64,000 nt of DNA from Cladorhizidae sp. MBARI D1340-BT2. Its lineage: Eukaryota; Porifera; Demospongiae; Poecilosclerida; Cladorhizidae. The first letter of the stretch is position 1. Every line of letters starts with the position of its first letter. The notes beneath the pieces were generated by a model. That model was not told the origin of the DNA. It saw only the letters and a list, made by a program, of their open reading frames with translations, and searched no databases. Both the position numbers and the translations under genes were made by a program. The stretch spans positions 16,795,233-16,859,232 of the forward strand of contig JAQNBH010000007.1 in assembly GCA_028752905.1 (NCBI GenBank). The letters run 5' to 3'. Positions 1-10,340 of the stretch are shown one piece after another.

Positions 1-203
1 TGTAAAGTTCTAGTTCATAAGGGACAATGTGTGGATGGATTACTTGGAGCAGACCACCCTGTTATTAAAAAAAAATTGGATTCAGTAACCAAACCCGACC
101 GGTTACCGGTCGAGACAGAGGTTACTGTTGACCCCACACCCAAGGCTGATACTGGTGGAACTAAGGTCCCACATGGGTAAGAGTCCCATGGTTCCCCAAC
201 TGT

Positions 204-950
204 GTGTGCAATTACTTGGGCCACGAGATTCTGACAGACCAAGGTAGTGTGTTTATGGGTAGACTTTGCTCTGAACTGTGCAAGCTATTAGGGGTTAAGC
301 ATATTAAAACAACTGCCTACCATCCACAATCTAATGGTGTGTTAGAACGGTGTCATGGGTGCTTAAATGGCATGTTGAGAAAGATGAAGGATAGGTTGGA
401 GCAATGGGACAAACTTTTATCGTATTGTTTGCTCGCCTATCGGGCTACACCCCATGCCACCACAGGTTACTCCCCCTTTCAGTTAGTCAATGGCAGACCA
501 CTCCGTGGGCCACTGGAGGCCATGAAAGATAGTCTGATTAGTGGAGAGCTACACTTCTGTGGGGCAGTTGAATGGGTCAACCAGTTAGGAAAACCCCTCA
601 CAGACCTGCACCAAGTTGCTTGTAGTAAGACAGGCAAAGTATAAGGCCAAGATCAAATTGAATTATGACAAGAAAGCAGAGATCATAGAATGCAAACCTG
701 GGGAGGTGGTGCTCTTACACACGCCAAATCTTACTGAACTTGTGTGGCACAGCCCATATGAAGTAACCAAATGGTTAGGGGAAATCATCACTTACCAGTT
801 AGCGGTGCCAGAGAGACGGAACTACAAGATAGTTGCCCATGCCAATAGGCTGAAGCCATGGAAAGACCTTTCAGCTAACCTTTTTGGGGTTGTGTGGTTG
901 CACAGGAATGTTATGACTCAAATCATCCTGTGGGTAGAACAGTGTTAGGA
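204..950 (+). pseudogene. gypsy A integrase, catalytic core and GPY/F tail
   Basis: Integrase would insert the retrotransposon cDNA into the host chromosome. The core after the deletion shows the second catalytic Asp (LTDQGS), the conserved YHPQSNG motif and the third acidic residue (NGVLER). A GPY/F-type C-terminal module follows around 640-870 (W-x-x-PYEVTK, then ANRLKPW). The zinc-binding N-terminus and first Asp are missing because of a deletion at about 205-215 compared with the minus-strand copy. The reading frame shifts near 630. It lies upstream of the RT, the reverse of the normal gypsy order. Confidence 0.8.
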
Positions 951-1099
951 GAAACAGAGATGTCTGAGGATCAGAGACTGATCATGCAGGCTAGGATCGC
1001 TAGGCATACACCTACGGTTGGGTCTGGCAAACTAGGCAAAGCCGTGGAGTGTGCTCATGTTGTCAATAACTGGGGATTCCTCACTAGTCTGGTCCTATC

Positions 1100-1645
1100 C
1101 ATACAGTGTACTTGGCTGGAAGGAGAACCTAAGGGAAGAAATCAGGAAGTTGCAGGATCAAAACATCATCTTTCCGACCTATAGTCCATGGTCTTCCTCT
1201 ACGGTGCCGGTTCGCAAACCAATGGGAGAAATTAGGCTATGTTTAGACTACCGTAGGTTGAACGCCGTAATGGTAGATGATCCTTATGAGATGCCTAGGA
1301 TAACAGACTTGTTAGGCAGAGTTGCCAATGCCCATTGGCTATCCAAAATGATCTTAATCAGGGTTTTTATCAAATTCCCATGAATGGGGCCAGCAAGGCT
1401 TTCTGTACACCATGGGGAAAATTTGCTTTCAATCGCATTCCCTTTGGCCTGAAGAACACACCTGCAACCTTTCAGCGATATATGGAAATGGCGCTGGGGA
1501 AACAGAATGCATTTTCTAGTACATATATCGATGATGTTATAATATTTTCTAACACCTTTGAGGAACATCTAGATCACATTGATGAGGTACTAAACGCACT
1601 CGGAGAGGCTGGGTTCACTGCTAAACAGGAAAAGTGTGTCTGAGG
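1100..1645 (+). pseudogene. gypsy A reverse transcriptase
   Basis: Two overlapping frames together give a gypsy RT. The N-terminal part (about 1129-1370) has LCLDYRRLN, the motif carrying the first catalytic Asp. The second part (about 1335-1643) contains QGFYQIPM, FGLKNTPATFQRYM and the catalytic box YIDD at about 1528. It breaks off after KQEKC, where about 0.2 kb of connection domain has been lost relative to the copy at 8544-14234. A frameshift near 1340 separates the two parts, so no full-length enzyme can be made. Confidence 0.85.
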
Positions 1646-1688
1646 GGCTAGTAAGAAGGCTCCACACATCACACAGTGGGATGACAAA

Positions 1689-2330
1689 ATGTTATCTAAT
1701 TTTGAACATTTGATTTCTCTTCTATGTTCCGACCGAGTGCTGTGGCTTCCACGAGATGACGACCACTTTACGCTTCACACAGATGCATCATACAAAGGAG
1801 TTGGTGGGGTGTTGTCAGCAGTCCGGGATGGTGTAGAGCATCCGGTAGGATACTTCTCCAAGGCACTCACTGAGACAGAGAAATGTCATTCCGCCACTGA
1901 AATAGAGTGCTTGGCCATCTACAGGAGTGTGGATCATTTTGCTATCCATTTGTTAGGTCTTTGAGCCTTTGTATGCCCAAAGGATGAACAGTAAACATTT
2001 GTCCCATTCACTATTACATTTTTGTGTGAGCTTGCGAAGTAGGCGCTTGAGAGTGGAGTTGAATCTTTCGACCATACCATCCGTCTGTGGGTGGTATGGT
2101 GATGTCTTGATCTGCTTCACCGTGACTACAGACCACAAGGCACTACAAGCACTCTTCACTTCACAAAGACTGAACGTGCGCTTATTCAAGTGGGCACTTT
2201 CACTGCAGTCGTACAGTTTCAAGATAGAGTACAGACCAGGGTCAACCCATCAAAACGCAGACGGATTATCCAGACAGGCGTGGGACGAGGATCTGCCCTC
2301 AGAAGAAGACATGTTCGGGAGGGACTGCGT
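1689..2330 (+). pseudogene. gypsy A RNase H domain, interrupted
   Basis: RNase H degrades the RNA strand of the RNA:DNA hybrid during reverse transcription. The first half reads LHTDASYKGVGG (first catalytic Asp) and ATEIECLAIY (catalytic Glu) up to about 1962. The second half resumes at about 2123 with TTDHKALQ (third Asp) and ends in HQNADGLSRQ. Between them is a 160-bp antisense insertion taken from another gypsy integrase. The minus-strand family A copy (9100-9593) is uninterrupted at this point, so the patch is specific to this copy. Confidence 0.85.
1963..2122 (-). mobile_element. patch of foreign gypsy integrase inside RNase H
   Basis: On the minus strand this stretch reads as an integrase fragment: VKQIKTSPYHPQTDGMVERF, then a helix ending in LFILWAYKG. 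The YHPQTDG and MVERFN motifs carry the third catalytic residue of a gypsy integrase of a family other than A. It sits in opposite orientation exactly between the two halves of the host RNase H domain. I see no inverted repeats or target duplication around it. It could have come from filler-DNA repair or template switching; that part is inference. Confidence 0.7.
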
Positions 2331-2350
2331 CCAACTCAAGGCGTGGGGGA

Positions 2351-2806
2351 TGTCTAGGGCTGCTCGACATGGCCAGCCAGGCCATTATCTTCGCTCCATC
2401 AATGATGATGAACCTAACAGTTATTTGAGTGTATGCATTACTTAAAGTGTTGAGTGCATGTATTACTTAAAGTAGTGTTAATTGTGAACATGGTGTTAAT
2501 TATGAATGTGATTGTGAGTGTAGTGATGTAATGTCAGATGGACTCTCTGTGCATGTAATTGTGGTTACCTCCTGTATCCTGTCTGGCAGGACTTATAAAA
2601 GGTCCTGTCGGCCAGTTGTGATTAGTCTTGTCTTCACCATAGTTTTCGTCAGTTCATAAGTTATACCTAGACACACTAAATCTCTCTGGGTAGGTATTAA
2701 CTAAGGCGATACTTAGAGATAGACTCTGGTGGCAGCACCTATTTACTGAAGGGAGAAGGTAATCCTAAGCGAGGAAGCTTATTAAAACAACAACAACCCC
2801 TTCACA
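2351..2806 (+). repeat. 3' LTR of gypsy A
   Basis: The 456-bp LTR begins TGTCTAGGG after the purine tract GTGGGGGA and ends CCCCTTCACA. It matches, in reverse complement, the LTRs at 8544-9016 and 13765-14234, including the segment around TTATAAAAGGTCCTGTC, a likely TATA/promoter region at about 2592. The 5' LTR is outside the window, so no target duplication can be tested here. Confidence 0.85.
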
Positions 2807-3142
2807 CCCATCACTGTTGCTGAAACATATCCCTTTGACTTCCCACACTGCTTTAATGCCATTGCTTTATGCTTGCATATTTAGTGCAAAATCTGGTTTC
2901 TAATTTTAATTCCTAGAAACTCTCCCGTTGGAAATTTTTAGACTTGTGACCCAACCCTCTTCAAGTGGAATTTGACACCATGTAAGCAACAGTTTCCTCC
3001 CACTCATCAGTCCTCCCACCTTGCAAGTCATCACCATAACATTATCTTGCCTCAACACTAAGTGTTTAGCAGTTACCCCTGTGATTTTTTCTGCTTCTCC
3101 TGGTTTCCCGCTTACAAACACCTCAAAAGTCCATGTCACTAT
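2807..3142. other. unassigned stretch between two gypsy elements, probably LINE-derived
   Basis: Before the family B element inserted at 3138-3142, this stretch was continuous with 6987 onward, because the duplicated target ACTAT is seen on both sides. Since 7260-8160 is LINE endonuclease sequence, this piece may be the LINE's 5' region. I cannot align it to a known motif. A 103-codon minus-strand frame here shows no domain I recognise. Confidence 0.35.
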
Positions 3143-3312
3143 TGTAGTATAGCTGAGACTATATCCAGGAAGCTGTAGTCTAACCACAAGTATGAATCTA
3201 TACACACACACACACATTTAATTGATGTATAGTATCACGTGACTCCTAAGATAGAGCACACCAGTTCTGTAGTGAATGTTTAAGAGCGATTGATCATTGT
3301 CAATATACTATA
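3143..3312 (+). repeat. 5' LTR of gypsy B
   Basis: It begins TGTAGTATAGCTGAGAC and ends near CAATATACTATA, and it is repeated at 6814-6986 with a few substitutions. It contains a short CA-dinucleotide run at about 3201-3214 and the E-box-like CACGTG at about 3237. At 170 bp it is unusually short for an LTR. Confidence 0.88.
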
Positions 3313-3337
3313 TTGGCGATGAGGTAAAGCTAGAGAA

Positions 3338-4214
3338 ATGGCAGTGGCACTTCAAGTGAGTACAGTGCAGCCATTTCATGTGCACGGAGATGCCAACAGT
3401 CTGTCACAAAGGTGGGAGAAATGGTCAGGTCATTTGAAATGTATGTAGGGGCATCCGGTATTACAGATGACACTCAGAAGAGACAATTGCTGCTACATTG
3501 TGCAGGCCCAGATGTGCAAGATATCTTCTTCACGTTAGTTGACACTGGTGATAACTTTTCCACTGCTAAGGCAAGTTTAACTGCCTACTTCACCCCTAGG
3601 AAAAATACATCCTACAACAGGCACATCTTTAGGAAGGAATCTCAGATGAAGGGGGAGAGTATAACACAATATGTCACCAGGCTTAGGCAGTTAGCCAGTT
3701 TACAGCCGGAATAAAAGATTTTATCCGTGATCAGGTTATTGACCACTGTTGGTCCAATAGACTCCGGACAAAGTTGTTGGCAGAACGAGATCTGAGTCTA
3801 GAGAGGGTTCTAGATGTAGCATCTGCCATGGAAGAATCTCAGCTCCAGGCAGCACAAATGACACAGGACACAGACCGCACAAACATGGTCCAAGCGTTTC
3901 CTCAGTACAGCAAACCAAGGCAGCGGTTTCTTGAGAAAAATGAAGTTAATGAGAGAAGCCGGTCCCAAGACTCGCCTGGTTAATGTACCAAGTGAGGTCG
4001 ACGAGGGCATACAGCAAATGCTTGTTGGTGCACCAGAGGCAAACAGTGTTTCCGGTGTGGAGCAATCGGGCATTTCAGTAAGATGTGCAGCCAGAGCAAG
4101 GCAACATCACAGTCAACGCACAGCGTCAAGTATTTAAACGAAGAAGCCAGTGAATTAGATGATGATGTTCAGGATGAATATACCTATGCAATGTTAAATG
4201 GCGAAACAGTATAA
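3338..4214 (+). pseudogene. gypsy B gag
   Basis: The start MAVALQVSTVQPFHVHGD lies 25 bp after the 5' LTR and reads into a capsid-like region (for example LLLHCAGPDVQDIF and ESITQYVTRLRQLA). Frame changes occur at about 3440 and 3715. A CCHC zinc knuckle (CFRCGAIGHFSKMC, about 4046-4090) follows and would bind the genomic RNA. Gag would form the intracellular particle. Several frameshifts make it inactive. Confidence 0.8.
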
Positions 4215-5975
4215 ATGGTGTAGGGATAACAATGTTGATTGACTCTGGATCAACCTGCAACACAATCAACACTGAGATAAAACAGCATCTTATCAAGCAG
4301 GGTGTTACAGTACTACCGTGCCAGTGTGTAATTCATCCATACAGCTCTCCACCAATACCTATATGACAAATGGCTAAGACAACCTTCACACTAGACGGTA
4401 GACAGGAAATCAAGACAGAAGTCTTAATCGTGGAGGGTACGGCTACTCCACTGTTAGGAAAGGCAGTTGGGAATTCTGCGGGTTGGTGTGTACTACATCA
4501 GAGGCTCGGATGACTATGGAGATGGTCTTATTAGGCGCTTTTCTAAGTTATTGAAGGACATAGGTTGTCTAAAAGGTGTGCAAGTGAAACTTCATATTGA
4601 CCAATCAGTTGCCCCAGTGGCCCAGAAACACAGTCGTGTACCTTTTCACAAGCAGGAGAAGGTTGTGAAGGAGATACCCAAACTGGAAGCAGCAGACATC
4701 ATTGATAAGGCATCCGGTCCAACCGTGTGGGTATCCAGGATTGTCACACCTCCTAACCAAAGAAACCAGAGGAGATTAGGCTATGTGTGGACATGAGAGA
4801 GGCAAACAAGGCCATTCTACGCACGAGGCATGTAACCCCCACCCTAGATGAGCTCATCACAGCACTAAATGGTGCTACAGTGTTTAAGCAAAATTGACCT
4901 CCGATCTGGATACCACCAACTGGTATTACACCCTTCAAGTCATTACGTAACAACATTCTCGATCCACATAGGCTTATACAGATATAAGCGCCTGTCGTTC
5001 GGAATCAATGCAGGTGCAGAAGTGTTTCAACCAGAGATCCAGATGGTCATACAGGGTGTTCCAGGAGCAATCAATATCAGTGATGACATAGCAATTTTTG
5101 GCAGTGATCAATGCACACATGATCAAGCATTGAAGAAAGTCTTACATAAACTCCAGGAGGCAGGGCTAACCCTCAATCTGGAAAAGTGCGAGTTCAGGAA
5201 GAACAAAATTGAGTTCTATGGAGTAGTTTTCTTAAGTGACGGAGTATCTCCTGACCCCAAAAAAGTAGCAGACCATCACACAGCTACTGAGCCAAAATGT
5301 GCATCATAGGTTCGTTCGTTCCTTGGTATGGCACAATTCAGTGCTAGGTTCATCCCAAATTATGCAACCATCACCGACCCACTGCAGGTACTCACAAAGA
5401 AGCACTCTGTTTGGAGATGGGGGGAGAAGGAAGTTGAAGCCTTCAAGGCTGTGAAGACAAGTTTATAGGAATCAGCAACAAATGCTTACTTCGATGTAAA
5501 TTAATCAGTTGAAATACTAGTTCATGCCAGTCCAGTTGGCCTTGCAGCTCTCTTAATACAGGACTAGAGAGAGTTGTAACATATGCAAGCCGAGCATTGT
5601 CAACTGTTGAAGCACGTTACGCCAGACAGAAAGGGAAGCCTTCGCGGTGGTCTGGGCATGTGAGCACTTCGATCGGTTTGTGAATGGTGCACCACATTTC
5701 ACGTGTCATTACTGACCACAAGCCACTAGAGACTATCTGGCAGAAACCTAGACCACCTCTCAGGATAGAGCGCTGGGGCCTACGTCTTCAACCATACAAA
5801 ATGACAGTCAAGTATCGACCAGGTGCAGAAAATCCTGCAGACTACCTATCCCGGTATCCTTCAGAGCATAGCAGGCTGGAAAGCCAGGAGATGAGCATGG
5901 CAGAGTGCTATGTAAATTCAATAGCAGAAGCGGCCATCCCACTGGCCATGACAATTGAGCATGAAACTGCATAGC
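4215..5975 (+). pseudogene. gypsy B protease, RT and RNase H
   Basis: An aspartic protease remnant carries LIDSGST at about 4230-4250. RT follows from about 4545: it has LCVDMREANKAI with the first catalytic Asp at about 4785, SKIDLRSGYHQL at 4885, then FGINAGAEVFQ. The catalytic box reads ISDD at about 5076-5088, where most gypsy RTs have YIDD or YVDD; the two Asp are kept. The connection domain (FLGMAQFSARFIPNYA) follows. RNase H is seen mainly as TDHKPLETIWQKP at 5709 and the end motif GAENPADYLSRYP. There are at least four frame breaks. Confidence 0.83.
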
Positions 5976-6800
5976 ACCCTGCAGGCAGTTATCAACTTGA
6001 CCCGCAACAGCAAGTGGCATGACACTTCACAATATATTGGATCTGACATCAATCAGCAGGCTCTGCGAGGGTACAGCAGAGTAAAAGACACTTTGACAGT
6101 CAATGAGAGAGGAGACCTGGTGTTGAGAGACTATAGAGTGGTCATTCACCATACCGTTCAACACCGGGCAGTCGAGTTGGCACATGAAGGACACCAGGGC
6201 ATCTGCAAGACCAAGGCTCTACTTCGCTCCAAAGTTTGGTTCCGCGGTATAGATGCTGCTGAGGAAGCTGTGAGACGATGCATTCCCTGTCAAGCTAATA
6301 CAGCACATATCATGAATGAACCATTGTCCATACCACTACCTCGAAGACCCTGGGTGGATATCAGTATGGATTTTTGTGGACTTCTATCCACAGGAGAGTA
6401 TCTGCTTGTCATTGTCGATGATTTTTCACGATATCCGGTGGTGGGAGTTGTCACGGCACCTCAGGGGACAAGGTCATTCCTGTAGTCGACAAAATATTCG
6501 ATTCCCTGAGGTCATCAAGATAGACAATGGACCACAGCTTTATGCACAAGTGTGGTGTCTGTCATCGCCGAGTAATGCCACTATAGCTACAGGCCAATGT
6601 ACAGGCAGAAAACTTCAACAAGCCCCTCATGAAAATCTCTTAAGGTAGCCAACTTCAAGGGCCTTGCATGGCTCCCCGAGATGCAACAGATGCTCCACCA
6701 GTGATCGAAGGACTTAGAAGATCTACACGCACGAGCAGGAAGACTCAGCATTTGCTCAAGGAAATGTAGCCATGCTCAAAACTTGACGGGCTAGTCATCC
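5955..6800 (+). pseudogene. gypsy B integrase, C-terminally deleted
   Basis: A nearly intact frame at 5955-6485 gives the HHCC zinc domain (ELAHEGHQGICKTK, then RRCIPCQ) and the first catalytic region VDISMDF, followed by VDDFSRY. After a stop, KIDNGPQL (second Asp) appears at about 6520 and a WPQAN-x-x-AENFNK motif (third residue) at about 6590. The rest of the C-terminal domain is missing, and a short basic tail leads straight to the purine tract and 3' LTR. Confidence 0.8.
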
Positions 6801-6813
6801 GATAAGGGAGGGA

Positions 6814-6986
6814 TGTACTATAGCTGAGACTATATAAACACAGGAAGCTGTAGTCTAACCACCACTATGAATCTATACACACACACACATTTAATTGATG
6901 TAGAGTATCACGTGACTCCTAAGATAGAGCACACCACTTCTGTAGTGAATGTTTAAAGAGCGATTGATCATTGTCAATATACTACA
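6814..6986 (+). repeat. 3' LTR of gypsy B and right TSD
   Basis: It begins TGTACTATAGCTGAGAC and ends CAATATACTACA, followed at once by the right copy of the 5-bp target duplication ACTAT (6987-6991). A small insertion near 6830 and scattered substitutions distinguish it from the 5' LTR, so the insertion is not recent. Confidence 0.9.
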
Positions 6987-6991
6987 ACTAT

Positions 6992-8200
6992 GTTCAACTC
7001 TAGCACCAGCTTCACTACTATTAATACTCACTTGCATCAAAATACTTTTATCCAATCATCACCCTTTTCTGAAGCCTCCGAACTTTACCCACCAAACCAG
7101 CCACTCTTACTAACCCACTCTGCCTCCTACTCTCACTTATCCCCTATCACAATATGCCCCTCCCTCTTCATAAAACCCTTCTGCCACCTATTACCACATA
7201 AAACCTACTACCTCAAGGGCTCATCCCTCAGATCCCTGTTATAACCACCATCCAGTGCATTATCAAATAATATTAGTCCGTAGGCCTTTTTAAAAGACAC
7301 CCCCATTCCAATGTCTCCTGTAATTTCCCAAACATTTCCCTCGCATCAGTTCCCAGCACCCCTATTCTCTTTCTCACCTTGTCTTCTCTTTCTGGATTTT
7401 CTTCTCGCCTTATCCTATTGCCACATCCGCCATTCCCCCAAATTATCAGCATTGCCTAAATTAACAGTATATTATTCTTGATGGCTGCAACCTTGTCACT
7501 AATCTTGGAACTCACAGCTTTGTGTTCCTGTATATATAGACCCTATATTATACCAACCTGGCTATCTCCAGATGTCTTAGACTCTGAAATCTTGCTCTCA
7601 GACTATTGCTCTTAAATTGACATGGTCATAACATATGTTTAGTTACCTCTACTTGCTTGCATCATCTTCCTCCCATCCACTTCTATTGAACTTGCAATAA
7701 AACTTCGAAGTTTACAAATCATTTTTGCCACATTCTACTGTCCACCTTCTTTGCAGATTACTTATTTGCATCACTTGCTACTATTCCATCTATCCCTCAC
7801 CTTTCCACGAAATATCTTATTTTGCTAGGCAATTATCAATGGTCTTCACCAATGTCGATAAGGTCCACACAATATCAGACCTAGCCGAATTGTCCAACAC
7901 CAACCCATTACTCCCATGATGGCATCTCTTCTATCATTGATCTTGTATATTTACCTTCAACCCTCACTCCCAACTAATGTGAAATTTTTCCTCCTTTATC
8001 TAATCCCGACCAACACTAAATATTTTTCCATCAGCCTTTTAAACTTCTTTCTCACCCCTTTAAAGAATCTGGTTATATCACTGCAGACCTTTCTTTAGCT
8101 AATGACCTTGTCCCCAAAGCATCTCGCACCTTGTGACGATATTATGGAAAGATCGCCACCTCAACCCCTTTTACAAACCAATCTCTATCCTTAGGTAGGA
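6992..8200 (+). mobile_element. LINE (non-LTR retrotransposon) endonuclease fragment
   Basis: Translated fragments on the plus strand match the apurinic-type endonuclease of CR1/L2-like LINEs. TWLSPDVLDSEILLSDY lies at about 7548-7600, a block with AATFYCPPS-like sequence at about 7725, and an ILIGNYQW-type motif (GDFN-like) at about 7820. The stretch describing a distal site (MMASLLSLILYIYLQPS) starts at 7919. Stops and frameshifts are frequent. The part from about 7630 on is repeated inverted at 47330-47900; the part before that is not. The coding strand is strongly pyrimidine-rich. Confidence 0.65.
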
Positions 8201-8338
8201 CCAAGCATCTAAGGTGTGGCTACTCCCGTATCTACCGAGACTGTATCTACAGAGTCAGAATGAACTTGCTGCGATGATCAGAGCACCTCCACTGCCCTGT
8301 GGACAGTCTTATGTTATAGAACAATTAAAAGAAAGGTG

Positions 8339-8529
8339 TGAATGAAGTGATTATGAAGGAACCCTGAACATGAAACATGCACTCCACTCTAGGTAACCTC
8401 TCTCTCATGTGATAACTAATCTTATTCGTGCTCACTATTTTAGCTAAGTTGTCACCTCTGTTGTGTGTATTTGAATCTAGTTGAATAAAGCCTTCTCGAA
8501 TAATGTTATTCTGTCTTTCACTACAGACA
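8339..8529 (+). repeat. probable LTR of the Mag-like gypsy element
   Basis: The stretch begins TGAATGAAG right after the purine tract AAAAGAAAGG, which resembles the tract that precedes a 3' LTR. It carries a polyadenylation-like AATAAA at about 8484 and ends near CTACAGACA. It is followed by a TGG-starting leader that leads into the Mag-like gag. It is repeated in arm 2 (46978-47165). No second copy flanks the other end of the Mag-like pol, so the boundaries rest on motif logic only. Confidence 0.45.
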
Positions 8530-8543
8530 TGGTTTGTGACAGT

Positions 8544-9016
8544 TGTGAAGGGGTAGTTGGTATTTTAAAGAAGGTGTCTAAGGTTCCTCCCTGGATTACC
8601 TTCTCCCTTCAGTTAATAGGTGCTGCCACCAGAGTCTATCTCTAAGTATCGCCTTAATTGATACCTACCCAGAGAAATTTAGGGTGTCTAGGTATAACTT
8701 ATGAACTGACGAAAACTATGGTAAAGACAAGACTAATCACAAATGGCTGACAGGACCTTTTATAAGTCCTGTCAGATAGGATACAGAAGTAACCATAATT
8801 ACAAGCATACAGAGAGTCCACCTGACATTACATCACTACACTCACGTTCACAATTAACTCAATGTTCACAATTAAGTAATGCATGCACTCAACACTTTAA
8901 GTAATGCATGCACTCAACACTTTAAGTAATGCATGCACTCAAATGACTGTTAGGTTCATCATCATTGATGGAGCGAAGATAATGGCCTGGCTGGCCATGT
9001 CGAGCAGCCCTCGACA
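8544..9016 (-). repeat. 3' LTR of gypsy A
   Basis: On the minus strand it runs TGTCGAGG ... CCCTTCACA, next to the purine tract at 9017-9032. A 21-bp unit containing GCATGCACTCAACACTTTAA is repeated nearly three times at about 8878-8940. The same short repeat lies in the 5' LTR at about 14095-14160. Confidence 0.93.
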
Positions 9017-9600
9017 TCCCCCCCCCCCCCCCGCCTTGAGTTGGATGCAGTCCCTCCCGAACGCTGTCTTCTTCTGGGGGCAGATCTTCGTCCAACGCCT
9101 GACTGGATAATCCGTCTGCGTTTTGATGGGTTGAGCCTAGTCTGTACTCTACCTTGAAACTGTATGACTGCAGTGACAGTGCCCACTTGAATAAGCGCAC
9201 GTTCAGTCTTTGTGATGTGAAGAATGCTTGTAGCGCCTTGTTGTCTGTAATCACAGTGAATGGTCGACCTAACAAATGGATAGCAAAATGATCCACACCC
9301 CTGTAGATGGCCAAGCACTCTATTTCAGTGGCGGAATAACGTTTCTCTGTCTCAGTGAGTGCCTTGGAGAAGTATCCTACTGGACGCTCTACACCATCCC
9401 GGACTGCTGACAACACCCCGCCAACTCCTTTGTATGATGCATCTGTGTGAAGCGTAAAGTGGTCGTCATCTCGTGGAAGCCACAGCACTCGGTCGGAACA
9501 TAGAACAGAAATCAAATGTTCAAAATTATATAACATTTTGTCATCCCACTGTATGATGTGTGGAGCCTTCTTACAAAGAGGGAACAAGCCCATAAGGCAT
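8922..9600 (-). pseudogene. gypsy A RNase H (complete-copy version)
   Basis: A 223-codon frame starts with KKAPHIIQWDDKMLYN and carries all three RNase H acidic positions: LHTDASYKGVGG, ATEIECLAIY and VITDNKALQ. It ends with HQNADGLSSQ before running into the LTR. The distal end crosses a long C tract (9017-9032). This is the least damaged RNase H of the family here and shows what the plus-strand copy at 1689-2330 looked like before its patch. Confidence 0.85.
9017..9032 (-). promoter_or_regulatory. polypurine tract for plus-strand priming
   Basis: A run of about 15 consecutive G on the element's sense strand, followed by A, touches the start of the 3' LTR (TGTCGAG). The plus-strand family member has only GTGGGGGA at the same place. 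The position fits the polypurine tract. The long run probably expanded by replication slippage. Confidence 0.8.
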
Positions 9601-10327
9601 AGTCAGGGATGAACCGTCGGTAATAACCAACCATACCCAGGAAGGCACCCAAGTCTTTCTTATTGACAGGTCTCTTAAAGTTAGTAAGAGCTTTCACTCG
9701 TGCCTCAGGCACTTCTACTTTCCCCAGCCAAATTTGGTGGCCTAAGTATTCCAAAGTCCTAGCCCCCCAGAAACACTTTTCCTGTTTAGCAGTTAACCCA
9801 GCCTCTCTGAGTGTATTTAGTGCCTCATCAATGTGATCTAGATGTTCCTCAAAGGTGTTAGAAAATATTATAACATCATCAATATGAAAATGCGTTCTGT
9901 TTACCCAGCGCCATGTCCATATATCGCTGAAAGGTTGCAGGAGCGTTCTTCAGGCCAAAGGGAATGCGATTGAAAGCACCATGGTGTACAGAAAGCCATT
10001 TTTGCCTTGCTGGCCCCATCCATGGGAATTTGATAAAAACCCTGGATTAAGATCAATTTTGGATAGCCAACGGGCATTAGCAACTCTGTCTAACAAGTCT
10101 GTTATCCTAGGCATCTCATAACGATCATCTACCGTTATGGCGTTCAACCTACGGTAGTCTAAACCTAGCCTAATTTCTCCCGTCAGTTTGCGAAGAGGCA
10201 CCATAGAGGAAGACCATGGACTATAAGTCGGGAAGATGATGTTTTGATCCTGCAACTTCCTGATTTCATCCTGTATGGATGGGACCGGACTGGTGAGGAA
10301 TCCCCAGTATTGACAACATGAGCACAC
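9512..10327 (-). pseudogene. gypsy A reverse transcriptase
   Basis: The domain begins after integrase. It shows GLDYRRLNAITVDDRYEMPR (first Asp motif), then fragments matching GFYQIPMDGASKA. The catalytic box reads HIDD at about 9880 instead of YIDD. The connection domain at about 9512-9754 (GAFLGMVGYYRRFIPDYA) is present here but deleted in the copy at 1-2806. A frameshift near 10020 and further breaks make it inactive. Confidence 0.83.
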
Positions 10328-10340
10328 TCCATGGCTTTGC

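Larger units (their letters stand above)
1..2806 (+). mobile_element. Ty3/gypsy retrotransposon, family A, 3' part (integrase-before-RT order)
   Basis: This is the 3' part of a gypsy element whose 5' part lies outside the window. From left to right it holds the protease/integrase linker, integrase, reverse transcriptase, RNase H and the 3' LTR. The first bases match, in reverse complement, the complete family A copy at 8544-14234 near 12200, which gives the family assignment. Relative to that copy it lacks about 0.9 kb near position 205 (integrase zinc finger and first catalytic Asp) and about 0.2 kb near 1648 (RT connection). It also carries a foreign patch at 1963-2122. Reading frames shift several times, so it is dead. 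Order and homology are read directly; the Gmr1-type label is family knowledge. Confidence 0.85.
3143..6986 (+). mobile_element. gypsy retrotransposon, family B, internally deleted, with TSD
   Basis: The element is about 3.84 kb between LTRs of about 170 bp. It is flanked by the 5-bp duplication ACTAT at 3138-3142 and 6987-6991. The inside has the standard gypsy order: gag with one zinc knuckle, protease, RT, RNase H, integrase. The primer-binding region TTGGCGATGAGG follows the 5' LTR and the purine tract AAGGGAGGGA precedes the 3' LTR. Frames are broken many times. The integrase C-terminus is shortened and runs quickly into a basic tail (RRSTRTSRKTQ), so an internal deletion has occurred. 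Confidence 0.9.

Noticed and set aside
2906..3217. 103-codon minus-strand open frame
   Set aside because: It crosses the 5' LTR of gypsy B and its target site, so it is partly accidental. The remaining part shows no motif I can name.
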